A stretch of 32,639 bases of DNA from Clostridia bacterium (GCA_017412025.1 JAFQOY010000037.1:1-32639); one strand, 5' to 3'; counted from the first letter of the stretch, positions 17,289 through 25,181 are shown. Notes: generated by a model from the sequence alone, not told the origin. Program-made: numbers and translations.

Positions 17289-17311
17289 TATGTTTTGAGG
17301 GGGATACCTGC

Positions 17312-18220
17312 ATGCAAAATACCGCCAAAGCGCCCACCAGCATGGCGGCGACCCGCCGCAGGGAGAATATTGCGGGCTATCTGTTCATGCTGCCCAGCCT
17401 GCTGTTCTTCCTCGGCTTCGTCATCTTCCCGATGGGCATGTGTCTTGTGACCAGCTTCTTCAACTATACGATGACGGATTTCACGTTCACCGGCCTTGCC
17501 AACTACAAGGAGCTGATCGCGGATCCGATCTTCCGCAAGGCGCTGGTCAATACCATCGTCATCGTCGTTACCTCCGTGCCGATTACGTGTATCTTTTCTC
17601 TGTGGGTGGCTTCCGTCATCTACAAGATGCACGACCGCTACACCTCTCTGTTCCGCTGCATTTTCTATCTGCCGGTCGTCACCGGCTCCGTGGCGGTTAC
17701 GGTTGTGTGGAAGTGGATGTTCAGCCCGTACACCGGCGTGCTGAACTACGTATTCAAAAACCTCGGTATCATCAGCAAGAACATCAACTGGCTGGGCAGC
17801 CCGGAATATGCGCTTGGCTGCATCATTCTGATCCTGCTGACCACGTCTGTCGGCCAGCCGATCGTGCTCTACGTCTCCGCGCTCTCCAACGTCGATCACT
17901 CTCTAGTCGAGGCTGCGGAGGTGGACGGCGCCACGAATCTGCAGGTCTTCTGGAAGATCAAGTGGCCGCAGATCATGCCCACCACGCTGTACATCCTGGT
18001 CATTACGACGATCAACTCCTTCCAGTGCTTCGCGCTGATTCAGCTTTTGACGTCGGGCGGACCGAATAACTCCACCCAGACCATCATGTACTACATCTAT
18101 TACAATGCATTCAAACTGAGCCGCTACGGCTACGGCAGTGCGATGGGCATCATCCTTGCGCTCATCATCGCTCTGTTCAGCGCCCTGCAGTTCAAGCTCG
18201 CCAAGAGCGATAACGGCTAA
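17312..18220 (+). CDS. ABC sugar transporter permease (MalF/UgpA-like)
   Basis: A 302-residue integral membrane protein with six predicted helices: ENIAGYLFMLPSLLFFLGFV starts the first, and the cytoplasmic EAA loop reads LVEAAEVDGATNLQVFWKIKWPQ, the ATPase-docking motif. It pairs with the next permease to form the channel for the upstream binding protein. The ATG at 17312 is used because GAGGGGG precedes it and because the alternative ATG at 17285 lies inside the hairpin stem. No ATP-binding subunit is in the operon, so a shared MsmK/UgpC-type ATPase encoded elsewhere is expected. Confidence 0.92.
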   Translation: MQNTAKAPTSMAATRRRENIAGYLFMLPSLLFFLGFVIFPMGMCLVTSFFNYTMTDFTFTGLANYKELIADPIFRKALVNTIVIVVTSVPITCIFSLWVASVIYKMHDRYTSLFRCIFYLPVVTGSVAVTVVWKWMFSPYTGVLNYVFKNLGIISKNINWLGSPEYALGCIILILLTTSVGQPIVLYVSALSNVDHSLVEAAEVDGATNLQVFWKIKWPQIMPTTLYILVITTINSFQCFALIQLLTSGGPNNSTQTIMYYIYYNAFKLSRYGYGSAMGIILALIIALFSALQFKLAKSDNG

Positions 18221-18238
18221 GAGGGGAGGAGAAGAAAA

Positions 18239-19138
18239 ATGAGTGAAAACATCAAATCTGCTCCCGCCCAGGTACATCACTTCAAGAAGCCGAAGTCCGG
18301 CAATCAGGACCACAGCGTGCATCAGGTCACGCCGTTCCAGATTGCCAGCATCATCGCGCTGATCATCCTGGCCGTGCTCTTCACCTTCCCGCTGTACTGG
18401 ATCATCACCGGTTCCTTCAAGGGCCCGCAGGCGGTCAACGCCCGCATCCCGGTCTGGTTCCCGACGGAGCCTGTGCTGCTCAACTATCAGAAGCTGTTTG
18501 AGAAGCCGGCGTTCCTGTGGCTGTTCAACACGGTGTTCCTGTGCGTGATGTCCATGGCGCTGACCTGCATCTGCGCGGCGATGGGCGGCTATGCGCTGGC
18601 CAAGAAGAAATTCATCGGCCGTACGTTCATCTTCTCCCTGTTCATCTGCGCGATGGCCCTGCCCAAGCAGGTCATCCTCATCCCGCTGCTCAAGGAGATG
18701 GCGTTCCTGAAGCTGCACAACACCCTCTGGGCCGTCATTCTGCCGACGGTCGGCTGGCCGTTCGGCGTGTTCCTGATGAAGCAGTTCTCCGAGAACATTC
18801 CGGGCGAGCTGCTGGAGGCCGCCAAGATCGACGGCGCCGGCGAAACGCGTACCTTTACGCAGATCGTGCTGCCGATGATCAAGCCGGGCATCGGCGCGCT
18901 GGCGATTTTTACGTTCATCACTGCGTGGAACGATTACTTCCTGCAGCTGATCATGCTTAACGATACGACTGTGCTGACGATCTCTCTGGGCATCGCCAAG
19001 CTTCAGAGCGAGCTTTCCACCGATTACGGCCTGATCATGGCCGGTGCGTCGCTGGGTTCGATTCCGATCATCATCATCTTCCTGATGTTCCAGAAGTTCT
19101 TTACCCGCGGCATCACCATGGGCGCTGTCAAGGGCTGA
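18239..19138 (+). CDS. ABC sugar transporter permease (MalG/UgpE-like)
   Basis: A 299-residue membrane protein, 18 bases after the first permease and with a GAGGGGAGGAG RBS. A hydrophilic ~30-residue N-terminal tail precedes six predicted helices (IASIIALIILAVLFTFPLYWI is the first). The EAA motif is ELLEAAKIDGAGETRTFTQIVLP. MalG-type permeases form a heterodimer with the MalF-type partner. It ends at 19138, followed at once by a terminator whose loop holds the nanA promoter. Confidence 0.92.
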   Translation: MSENIKSAPAQVHHFKKPKSGNQDHSVHQVTPFQIASIIALIILAVLFTFPLYWIITGSFKGPQAVNARIPVWFPTEPVLLNYQKLFEKPAFLWLFNTVFLCVMSMALTCICAAMGGYALAKKKFIGRTFIFSLFICAMALPKQVILIPLLKEMAFLKLHNTLWAVILPTVGWPFGVFLMKQFSENIPGELLEAAKIDGAGETRTFTQIVLPMIKPGIGALAIFTFITAWNDYFLQLIMLNDTTVLTISLGIAKLQSELSTDYGLIMAGASLGSIPIIIIFLMFQKFFTRGITMGAVKG

Positions 19139-19145
19139 TTTCTGC

Positions 19146-19174
19146 TTGACAATCCGTCCATTGCGATTTATCAT
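19146..19174 (+). promoter_or_regulatory. nanA promoter embedded in the upstream terminator
   Basis: TTGACA (19146-19151), 17 bases, TATCAT (19169-19174). The spacer and -10 box lie within the stem-loop that ends the ABC operon. Predicted start near 19182, 45 bases before the nanA ATG. Confidence 0.6.
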
Positions 19175-19193
19175 GATGGACGGATTTTGTTTT
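19151..19193 (+). terminator. Terminator of the ABC transporter operon
   Basis: An 11-bp stem (19151-19161 with 19176-19186), 14-base loop and TTTTGTTTT tail. Confidence 0.85.
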
Positions 19194-19226
19194 ACACTGT
19201 CAGATTTTATTGAATGAGGAATGTAT

Positions 19227-20144
19227 ATGAGCAATCTTGAAAAATATCATGGCATTATCCCTGCGTTCTATGCCTGCTATGACGAAAACGGCAAGGTGAG
19301 CGTGGAGCGCACGAAGAAGCTTGCACGTCATCTGGTCAATAAGGGCGTCAAGGGCCTGTATGTGGGCGGCTCCTCCGGCGAGTGCATCTATCTGGAGAAG
19401 GAAGAGCGCATGCTGACGCTCGAGGCCGTGATGGAGGAAGTAAAGGGCGAATGCACGATCATCGCGCACGTGGCCTGCAACAACACGGAGGAGAGCTGCG
19501 AGCTCGCCGCGCATGCGGAGAAGCTGGGCGTCGACGCGATCGCCAGCATTCCGCCGATCTACTTCCGTCTGCCGGATTATGCGATTGCGCAGTACTGGAA
19601 CGACATTTCCGCTGCTGCGCCGAATACGGATTTTATCATCTACAACATCCCGCAGCTGGCCGGCGTTGCGCTGAGCGTGAAGCTGTTCAGGGAGATGAGG
19701 AAGAATCCGCGCGTCATCGGCGTGAAGAACTCCTCCATGCCTACGCAGGATATTCAGGGCTTTGTGGACGCAGGCGGAGAGAACTGCGTGGTGTTCAACG
19801 GCCCGGACGAGCAGTTTATTGCCGGCCGCGCCATCGGCGCCTGCGGCGGCATCGGCGGCACCTATGCGGCCATGCCGGAGCTGTTCCTGAAGATGGACGA
19901 GCTGGTGAAGGAAGGCAGATTTGTTGAGGCACAGCCGATCCAGCATGAGGTGAACGGCATCATCGCGGATCTGTGCTCCTGCCACGGCCATATGTATGCG
20001 GTCATCAAGAAGGTGCTTAAGATCAACGAGGGCCTTCAGCTTGGCGCTGTGCACAGGCCGATGGTCGGCGTCACCGCTGAGGATATGCCGAAGGTGGAGG
20101 CCGTCGCCGCACGCATCAGGGCTGCCATTGCAAAGTTCTGCTGA
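19227..20144 (+). CDS. nanA: N-acetylneuraminate lyase
   Basis: A 305-residue TIM-barrel class I aldolase of the DHDPS/NAL superfamily. YVGGSSGECIYL holds the GSSGE carboxylate-binding motif (48-52), IIYNIPQLAG gives catalytic Y139 and VIGVKNSSM gives the Schiff-base lysine K167; both are offset by two from the E. coli NanA numbering I recall (Y137, K165). It cleaves N-acetylneuraminate to ManNAc and pyruvate. Of two in-frame ATGs, 19227 is preferred: GAGGA directly abuts the first (19221) and is six bases from the second. nanK and nanE across the divergent promoter take ManNAc onward. Confidence 0.95.
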   Translation: MSNLEKYHGIIPAFYACYDENGKVSVERTKKLARHLVNKGVKGLYVGGSSGECIYLEKEERMLTLEAVMEEVKGECTIIAHVACNNTEESCELAAHAEKLGVDAIASIPPIYFRLPDYAIAQYWNDISAAAPNTDFIIYNIPQLAGVALSVKLFREMRKNPRVIGVKNSSMPTQDIQGFVDAGGENCVVFNGPDEQFIAGRAIGACGGIGGTYAAMPELFLKMDELVKEGRFVEAQPIQHEVNGIIADLCSCHGHMYAVIKKVLKINEGLQLGAVHRPMVGVTAEDMPKVEAVAARIRAAIAKFC

Positions 20145-20172
20145 TTGCAGTTGATAACGGCATGATACACTG

Positions 20173-20200
20173 GCGGCTCCGGGAAATAACCCGGAGCCGC
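20173..20200 (+). terminator. Hairpin between nanA and the SGNH esterase
   Basis: A perfect 11-bp GC-rich stem (20173-20183 with 20190-20200), 6-base loop, followed only by TGTTTC. Probably partial termination or mRNA 3'-end protection. An apparent longer start of the next gene at 20162 lies in it and is not used. Confidence 0.6.
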
Positions 20201-20227
20201 TGTTTCACAAGATCGGAGGTTGAGGGG

Positions 20228-20887
20228 ATGGAACTCAAGGGCGCAGTGATTAACTTTCTGGGCGACAGCATCACCGAGGGCGTGGGCGCATCCTGCACAC
20301 AGAAGCGCTATACCGACGTGTTTGCCCGGATGTACGGGGCGAAGGTGAACAATTACGGCCTTTCCGGCTCGCGCTTTGCGCGCCAGCGGGTGATGACGGA
20401 CGAGCCGCATGAGCGTTATTTCTGTCAGAGAATGCTTGAAATGGATGAAACTGCGGACGCCGTCGTCGTCTTTGGCTGCACCAACGACTTTGGCCACGGC
20501 GACGCGCCGCTGGGCGCGTTTGAGGATCGCGATCCATCCACATTCTACGGCGCATGCCATACGCTGATGAGCTATCTGACAGAGCGTTACTGCGGAAAGC
20601 CGGTGGTCATCCTCTCTCCGCTTCACCGCCATGAGGAGGACTGCCCGGCGGGAGACGGCACGGACAGGAAGCTTGACGTGCGCGCTGTGCTTGCCGATTA
20701 TCGCAGAATCCTGCTGGAGGTGGCGGCGTATTATGCGCTGCCCGTGCTTGACCTGTATGCGACCAGCGGCATGCAGCCGAAGAACGCCGTATCCCGCGAG
20801 CGGCTGATGCCCGACGGCCTGCACCCCAGCGACGAGGGCCATGCCATCATCGCAAGGCGCGTGGGCGAGTTCCTCCGGCTGCTGTGA
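20228..20887 (+). CDS. SGNH/GDSL-family esterase, possible sialate or sugar O-acetylesterase
   Basis: A 219-residue cytoplasmic hydrolase. Block I is NFLGDSITEG with S14, block III is FGCTNDFGHG with N86, and block V is DGLHPSDEGH near the C-terminus with the Asp and His of the triad. The length and lack of signal peptide fit intracellular carbohydrate esterases. It directly follows nanA behind a GGAGG RBS, so removal of O-acetyl groups from imported sialic acid before aldol cleavage is a reasonable guess; sequence alone does not prove the substrate. The SASA-type enzyme at 10308-11171 is a different family that could do the same job. Confidence 0.85.
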   Translation: MELKGAVINFLGDSITEGVGASCTQKRYTDVFARMYGAKVNNYGLSGSRFARQRVMTDEPHERYFCQRMLEMDETADAVVVFGCTNDFGHGDAPLGAFEDRDPSTFYGACHTLMSYLTERYCGKPVVILSPLHRHEEDCPAGDGTDRKLDVRAVLADYRRILLEVAAYYALPVLDLYATSGMQPKNAVSRERLMPDGLHPSDEGHAIIARRVGEFLRLL

Positions 20888-20921
20888 GGACGGCGCTCAG
20901 GCAAATGGAATAAGAAAAGAT

Positions 20922-20957
20922 ACTCCCCGGCGATGAGGAAAAATATCGCCGGGGAGT
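20922..20957 (+). terminator. Terminator at the end of the sialic acid locus
   Basis: A perfect 13-bp stem (20922-20934 with 20945-20957) and 10-base loop. The T-tract on the plus strand is weak (TCTT). Confidence 0.7.
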
Positions 20958-20959
20958 TC

Positions 20960-20991
20960 TTGCATTATGCGTTCGGTTGTGTCATAATGCA
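20960..20991 (+). promoter_or_regulatory. Candidate promoter/dyad before the CLC transporter gene
   Basis: TTGCAT (20960-20965), 17 bases, CATAAT (20983-20988). The two boxes are largely arms of a perfect 9-bp inverted repeat (20961-20969 and 20983-20991), so promoter and operator may coincide. Confidence 0.5.
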
Positions 20992-21022
20992 GTGTGCAAA
21001 TAACAGAAGATGAGGCGTATCT

Positions 21023-22306
21023 ATGCTTATCACTGAAAAATCCAAAAAGATCGCGCAGCATTACGCGACCAGCAGCGTCTTTAACGCGAAGACGCTGATC
21101 AAATGGCTTTTGATGGCGAGCGTTGTCGGCGTGATTGTCGGCGCGGTGGCGTCCGTGTTCGGTCACGTGCTCATCGCCGTCAACAGCTTCCGCGCGGCGC
21201 ACCCGATGGTGATGCTGGCGCTGCCCTTCGGCGGTCTGGCCATCGTGTTCCTGTACCGTTTCTTCCGCGATACGGACGACAGGGGCACGAACATGGTCAT
21301 CGCGTCGATTCACTCCTCAACCGGCATTCCCTTCAGAATGGCGCCGCTGATCTTCGTATCCACGGTGATCACGCATCTTTGCGGCGGCTCTGCCGGCCGG
21401 GAGGGCGCGGCCATCCAGCTGGGCGGCAGCATTGCCAACAAAATGGGCAAGACGCTGAAGCTGAACGCGAACGACCAGCACATCATCATCATGTGCGGCA
21501 TGAGCGCGGGCTTTTCGGCGCTCTTTGGCACGCCGCTGGCGGCGACGATCTTCTCCCTTGAGGTGGTCAGCGTCGGCATCATGCATTATTCGGCGCTGGT
21601 GCCGTGCGTGACGGCGTCGATGATCGGCCATTTTGTCGCGGAGCTGTTTCAGATGCCGCCGGAGGTGTTCCCGATTGCCGGCATGCCGCAGATGCAGGCG
21701 CTGATGTTCTTCAAGGCGGTTGCGCTTGCAGCGCTCTTCGGCCTGGTCAGCATCCTGTTCTGCATGATTCTGCATCAGACGGAGCACCTGCTCGATCACC
21801 ACATCCGCAATCCGTATATCCGCATCTTTGCGTCCGGCTGCGCGATTCTCGCGCTGTGCGCGCTGCTGAGGACGGATATGTATCTGGGCTCCGGCATGGG
21901 CATCATTGAGGAGATCCTCCATCACGGCGGCAGCGTGGGCTCCGGCGCGTTTATGCTGAAGATCATCTTCACCGCGCTGACCATCGGCGCCGGCTTCAAG
22001 GGCGGCGAAATCGTGCCCTCCTTCTGCATCGGCGCTGCCTTTGGCTGTGTGATGGCGCCGCTGTTCGGCATGCCGGCGGAGCTGGCCACGGCGATGGGCA
22101 TGATCGGCGTGTTCTGCGGCGTGACCAACTGCCCGATCACGTCCCTGCTGATCTCCTTTGAGCTCTTCGGATTTGAGGGTATGCCGTACTATCTGACGAC
22201 GGTTGCCGTCAGCTACATGCTCTCCGGCTATTACGGCCTGTATCATGCGCAGAAGATCATGTACTCCAAGACGGAGACGCACTTTATCAACACGATTACC
22301 CACTGA
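21023..22306 (+). CDS. CLC-family anion transporter, probable fluoride/proton antiporter type (CLC-F)
   Basis: A 427-residue membrane protein with the CLC fold. The gating-glutamate motif is present as GGSAGREGAAIQLGGSIA, but the proline of the usual GREGP is Ala. The later motif reads GFKGGEIVPSFCIGA rather than GxFxP. As I recall, GGSAGREG(T/A) and GFKGGE mark the fluoride-exporting branch, which also lacks the classical GSGIP serine; no clear GSGIP is seen here. It would expel F- in exchange for protons. No fluoride riboswitch was found upstream. The RBS is GATGAGG. It stands alone between the sialic acid locus and the LacI gene. A chloride transporter remains possible. Confidence 0.82.
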   Translation: MLITEKSKKIAQHYATSSVFNAKTLIKWLLMASVVGVIVGAVASVFGHVLIAVNSFRAAHPMVMLALPFGGLAIVFLYRFFRDTDDRGTNMVIASIHSSTGIPFRMAPLIFVSTVITHLCGGSAGREGAAIQLGGSIANKMGKTLKLNANDQHIIIMCGMSAGFSALFGTPLAATIFSLEVVSVGIMHYSALVPCVTASMIGHFVAELFQMPPEVFPIAGMPQMQALMFFKAVALAALFGLVSILFCMILHQTEHLLDHHIRNPYIRIFASGCAILALCALLRTDMYLGSGMGIIEEILHHGGSVGSGAFMLKIIFTALTIGAGFKGGEIVPSFCIGAAFGCVMAPLFGMPAELATAMGMIGVFCGVTNCPITSLLISFELFGFEGMPYYLTTVAVSYMLSGYYGLYHAQKIMYSKTETHFINTITH

Positions 22307-22360
22307 ATGATTCGCCCAAACGACACGGGGTATACTTCCTCCGTCATGCGTGCGGCATGC

Positions 22361-22485
22361 CGCCTCCCTCAGGAGGGAGGCGATAAAAGACCCGTCAGAC
22401 TGCGACGGTTTTAAAAATGAAACAGTATTTCAGCAGATTCCCTCTTGAGGGAGCTGTCAGCGAAGCTGGCTGAGGGAGTGGAATC
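22361..22485. repeat. Dispersed intergenic hairpin repeat, copy 2
   Basis: A 10-bp hairpin (22361-22370 with 22373-22382), a short A/T-rich middle, then the element 22437-22485, with CCCTC/GAGGG arms at both ends and AGCTGTCAGCGAAGCTGGCT between. The second part is related to 1438-1480. Non-coding. Confidence 0.6.
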
Positions 22486-22493
22486 AAGCAGAC

Positions 22494-22526
22494 TGCGCCG
22501 CAGGAAATCTTCCTGCGGCGCATTTT
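22494..22526 (+). terminator. Hairpin terminator between convergent CLC and lacI-type genes
   Basis: A perfect 13-bp stem (22494-22506 with 22510-22522), 3-base loop, TTTT on the plus strand. It may also act on the minus-strand regulator, which ends at 22536. Confidence 0.65.
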
Positions 22527-22535
22527 GTATGCATT

Positions 22536-23531
22536 TCAGGTGCTTTCGCGTTCCACCAGCGACGCGGGGAAGACCAGATGCTGCGCGCTGGGCTTGGCGT
22601 CCGCATCGGCCTCGATCTCGTCAAGGATCATCCGCAGCGCTTTTTCACCCATCTCGCGGGCGGGGATTTCAAGCGACGTCATGGCCGTCTCCAGCAGCGC
22701 GCCGATGGAGTGGCCGGTCATGCTCATCAGGCGAACCTGATCCGGCACGCGGATGCCGTGCGCCTTGAGCGCGCGCATCGCGCCCAGGCCCTGAATATCC
22801 ACCGCGGCCATGATCGCGTCCAGATCCGGGCAGATTTCAAGCAATTCCTCTGTGCACTGATAGCCGTATTCAAACGTGTTGCCGGGCTTGAGGGAGAGGG
22901 CGCTCACCTCTTCAAGGTGAAGCTCTTCCAGCGCACGGCGATAGCCGGTATACCGGTCACGATAGGGGACGAGATCGGTCGAGCCGTTGATCATGCCGAT
23001 CTTGCGGCAGCCTTTGCTGTAAAGATATTTCACGGCGTCGTAGCCGCAGGCGGTGTAGTCCGCGACGACGCTGCTGATGTTTGCGTTCTGCTGGCGGATG
23101 ATCTGCAGGATGGGGATGCCGCTTGAGCGGATGTCCTGCAGGAGGCGGTTGTTCTTGCCGGTGGCGGCGATGATGATGCCGTCGACAAAGCCGTTGCGCA
23201 GGCGGTTCAGGCATTCCTTTTCGATCTTCGGCTGATCCTCTGTGTTGCACAGCAGGGTGGAATATCCTTTTTTGCGGGCTTCCTGCTCGATGCCGTGCGT
23301 CAGTTCTGCGTGGATGCTCATATGAAGGCTGGGGACAACGACGCCGATGGTATGGCGCTTGCCCTGACGAAGGCCCTGAGCCAGCACATTCGGCTGATAG
23401 CTGAGCTGCTTGACGGCGGCGTAGATGCGCTCCTTGGTGTCCGGATGAACATATGAGGTGTTGTTGAGTGCGCGCGATACGGTGCTCACGTCCACACAGG
23501 CGAGCTTAGCGACGTCCTTGAGTGTTGCCAT
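22536..23531 (-). CDS. LacI-family transcriptional regulator
   Basis: A 331-residue repressor. The DNA-binding helix-turn-helix is MATLKDVAKLACVDVSTVSR at the N-terminus, followed by the hinge helix region NVLAQGLRQGK. The periplasmic-binding-like core starts HTIGVVVPSLHMSIHAELTHG and has the typical GYDAVKYLYSKGCRKIGMINGS segment. The start at 23531 is used because AGGAGG is seven bases upstream. It faces away from the aldolase and TAXI-TRAP genes, and LacI-type palindromes lie in both promoter regions, so it most likely represses them and itself until a sugar or sugar acid binds. The inducer is unknown. Confidence 0.92.
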   Translation of the reverse strand: MATLKDVAKLACVDVSTVSRALNNTSYVHPDTKERIYAAVKQLSYQPNVLAQGLRQGKRHTIGVVVPSLHMSIHAELTHGIEQEARKKGYSTLLCNTEDQPKIEKECLNRLRNGFVDGIIIAATGKNNRLLQDIRSSGIPILQIIRQQNANISSVVADYTACGYDAVKYLYSKGCRKIGMINGSTDLVPYRDRYTGYRRALEELHLEEVSALSLKPGNTFEYGYQCTEELLEICPDLDAIMAAVDIQGLGAMRALKAHGIRVPDQVRLMSMTGHSIGALLETAMTSLEIPAREMGEKALRMILDEIEADADAKPSAQHLVFPASLVEREST

Positions 23532-23579
23532 GCGCATGCCTCCTTTATATGCGGGAATTGTGCGCAAGGGCTGCTTGCG

Positions 23580-23641
23580 CAAACGTTTGGATATATTTTC
23601 CAATCTTTATTATTATATCACAGGGAAGGGGGGAATGGCAA
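23580..23641 (-). promoter_or_regulatory. lacI-type gene promoter with operator O1
   Basis: On the minus strand TTGCCA (23641-23636), 18 bases, TATAAT (23617-23612). CAAACGTTTG (23580-23589), a perfect 10-bp LacI-type palindrome, lies just downstream of the predicted start, implying autorepression. Confidence 0.75.
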
Positions 23642-23700
23642 TTGTTTCAGAAAAATAGATCGGAAGAAATGGAACTGCACATTAATTCTGTGTTAATTTG

Positions 23701-23735
23701 TGCAAAACGTTGCATCTGGTCTGCAAAACATTGCA
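23701..23735. promoter_or_regulatory. Operators O2 and O3
   Basis: Two near-palindromes, TGCAAAACGTTGCA (23701-23714) and TGCAAAACATTGCA (23722-23735), spaced 21 bases centre to centre, i.e. on the same DNA face. Each is one base offset from the O4 palindrome. Confidence 0.65.
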
Positions 23736-23751
23736 GACCGATCCAAACGGA

Positions 23752-23809
23752 TTGACGGGATATGGGATGTATGGTATAAATGAACCATAAGAAATGCAAA
23801 CGTTTGCAT
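23752..23809 (+). promoter_or_regulatory. Promoter of the aldolase gene with operator O4
   Basis: TTGACG (23752-23757), 17 bases, TATAAA (23775-23780) with an extended -10 TGG. The perfect 16-bp palindrome ATGCAAACGTTTGCAT (23794-23809) follows the expected start near 23787; a half-site GACGTTTGCAG comes next at 23810-23820. O4 also approximates a CcpA cre site. Confidence 0.82.
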
Positions 23810-23911
23810 GACGTTTGCAGAGGCGATGGCTGCGCGCGCCGGAGCCTGACAGTAAAGCTGCCAAAGACCAATGGCAGCATACATGATCAACAGAGCAAAG
23901 GAGAATGAATT

Positions 23912-24886
23912 ATGGCTAAGGTTAAGAATTTCAAGACCATCTTCCCGGCTGTTTCCGTTCCGCTGAATGACGATTACTCCATCAACGAGCCGGAGTTCCG
24001 TGCGTATCTGCGCTGGATGAAGAGCTTCTATGATCAGGGCATTCAGGGCCTGGTCTGCAACGGCCACACCGGCGAAATCACCGGCCTGAGCCGTGCGGAG
24101 CGCAAGCGCGTCATCGAGATCTGCGCCGAGGAGTGCGGCGACAAGATGACCATCATCTCCGGCCTCAACTGTGAGAACACCATTGAGTCCATCGAGATGG
24201 CGAAGGAAGCCAAGGAAGCCGGCGCTGACGGCATCCTGCTCATGCCGCCGCACATGTGGCTGCGCTTTGGCATGCACGAGGATGCTCCGTTCCAGTATGT
24301 CAAGGAAGTCGCCGAGGGCGCTGACATCGACATCATCATCCACCTCTATCCGGCCACCAGCCGTGCGTTCTACCCGGTCGACATGCTCATCAAGATGTGC
24401 AAGGAGATCGATCACGTCAAGTGCATCAAGATGGGCACCCGCGTGACCTCCATCTACGAGCACGACGTGCGCAAGCTGCGCCAGGAGTGCCCGGACATCT
24501 CCCTGATCACCTGCCACGACGAGACCCTGTGCGTCAGCTGGTTCCCGGGCATGGACGGCGCTCTGATTGGCTTCGCCGGCTGCGTGCCGGAGATCATCTG
24601 CCCGGCCCGCGAAGTGTTCGCGAACCCGGACAAGCACACCCTCAAGGAAGCGCAGGACTGGTCCGACCGCATCTATCACATCTCTCAGGCGATCTACGGC
24701 GGCGGCCAGCCGTCCGGTGAGGCGCATGCCCGCCTGAAGGAAGCGCTCGTGCAGCGCGGCATCTTCTCCAGCGGCCTCATGCGCCGTCCGGTTCTCCCGC
24801 TGAACCAGGAGGAGAAGGATTGGGTTGCTCTGGGCCTTGAGCGCAGCCAGCTGCCGAAGGTCGATATGACCCAGTTCGCCGACTAA
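23912..24886 (+). CDS. DHDPS/N-acetylneuraminate lyase superfamily aldolase or dehydratase, substrate unknown
   Basis: A 324-residue class I aldolase fold. The carboxylate-binding motif is NGHTGE (50-55, instead of the GTTGE of DapA or GSSGE of NanA), the proton-relay tyrosine is Y146 in IIHLYP, and the Schiff-base lysine is K173 in CIKMGT. So the chemistry is pyruvate-type Schiff-base formation with a 2-keto acid, but the substrate differs from DapA and from the NanA in this window. Under a LacI-controlled promoter and followed by a TAXI-TRAP transporter, it probably breaks down the imported compound, perhaps a sugar acid (inference). The RBS is AAAGGAG; codon bias suggests strong expression. 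Confidence 0.85.
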   Translation: MAKVKNFKTIFPAVSVPLNDDYSINEPEFRAYLRWMKSFYDQGIQGLVCNGHTGEITGLSRAERKRVIEICAEECGDKMTIISGLNCENTIESIEMAKEAKEAGADGILLMPPHMWLRFGMHEDAPFQYVKEVAEGADIDIIIHLYPATSRAFYPVDMLIKMCKEIDHVKCIKMGTRVTSIYEHDVRKLRQECPDISLITCHDETLCVSWFPGMDGALIGFAGCVPEIICPAREVFANPDKHTLKEAQDWSDRIYHISQAIYGGGQPSGEAHARLKEALVQRGIFSSGLMRRPVLPLNQEEKDWVALGLERSQLPKVDMTQFAD

Positions 24887-24926
24887 TTCAATAGCTGCAA
24901 CAATCTGACGGCAGACGAAACACAAC

Positions 24927-24970
24927 AAAGCCGCTCTGCCGGTTCCCCGGTGGAGCGGCTTTGCCTTTTT
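24927..24970 (+). terminator. Terminator after the aldolase gene
   Basis: A 10-bp stem (24927-24936 with 24953-24962) with an inner CCGG/CCGG pair, followed by GCCTTTTT. Confidence 0.85.
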
Positions 24971-25075
24971 CCTGTATGGCTATACAGTTGATGCTCAAAA
25001 GACGGTAAACCGCGGCTGAAAATCGACAGTTTTTGCGCAATCATACGCATGGATTGCTGGATAAAAGCAAAAGAA

Positions 25076-25105
25076 TTTACGCCCGGGTCATTTTGAGACT
25101 ATAAT
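25076..25105 (+). promoter_or_regulatory. Promoter of the TAXI-TRAP operon
   Basis: TATAAT at 25100-25105 with TTTACG 18 bases upstream (25076-25081; alternatively TTACGC at 17). The leader holds an imperfect dyad GTGGA-N8-TCCAC (25129-25146). No LacI-type palindrome was seen here. Confidence 0.6.
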
Positions 25106-25181
25106 AAATGTAATTGACAGAGCCCGGAGTGGATGGGCCTGTCCACATACATCAATTGATTCAGAAAAGGAGACAAACACC

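Noticed and set aside
20922..20991. Possible fluoride (crcB) riboswitch before the CLC gene
   Set aside because: A GGCGATGAGG string resembles the riboswitch, but it is part of a perfect 13-bp terminator stem and the downstream CTGATGGC-type segment is missing.
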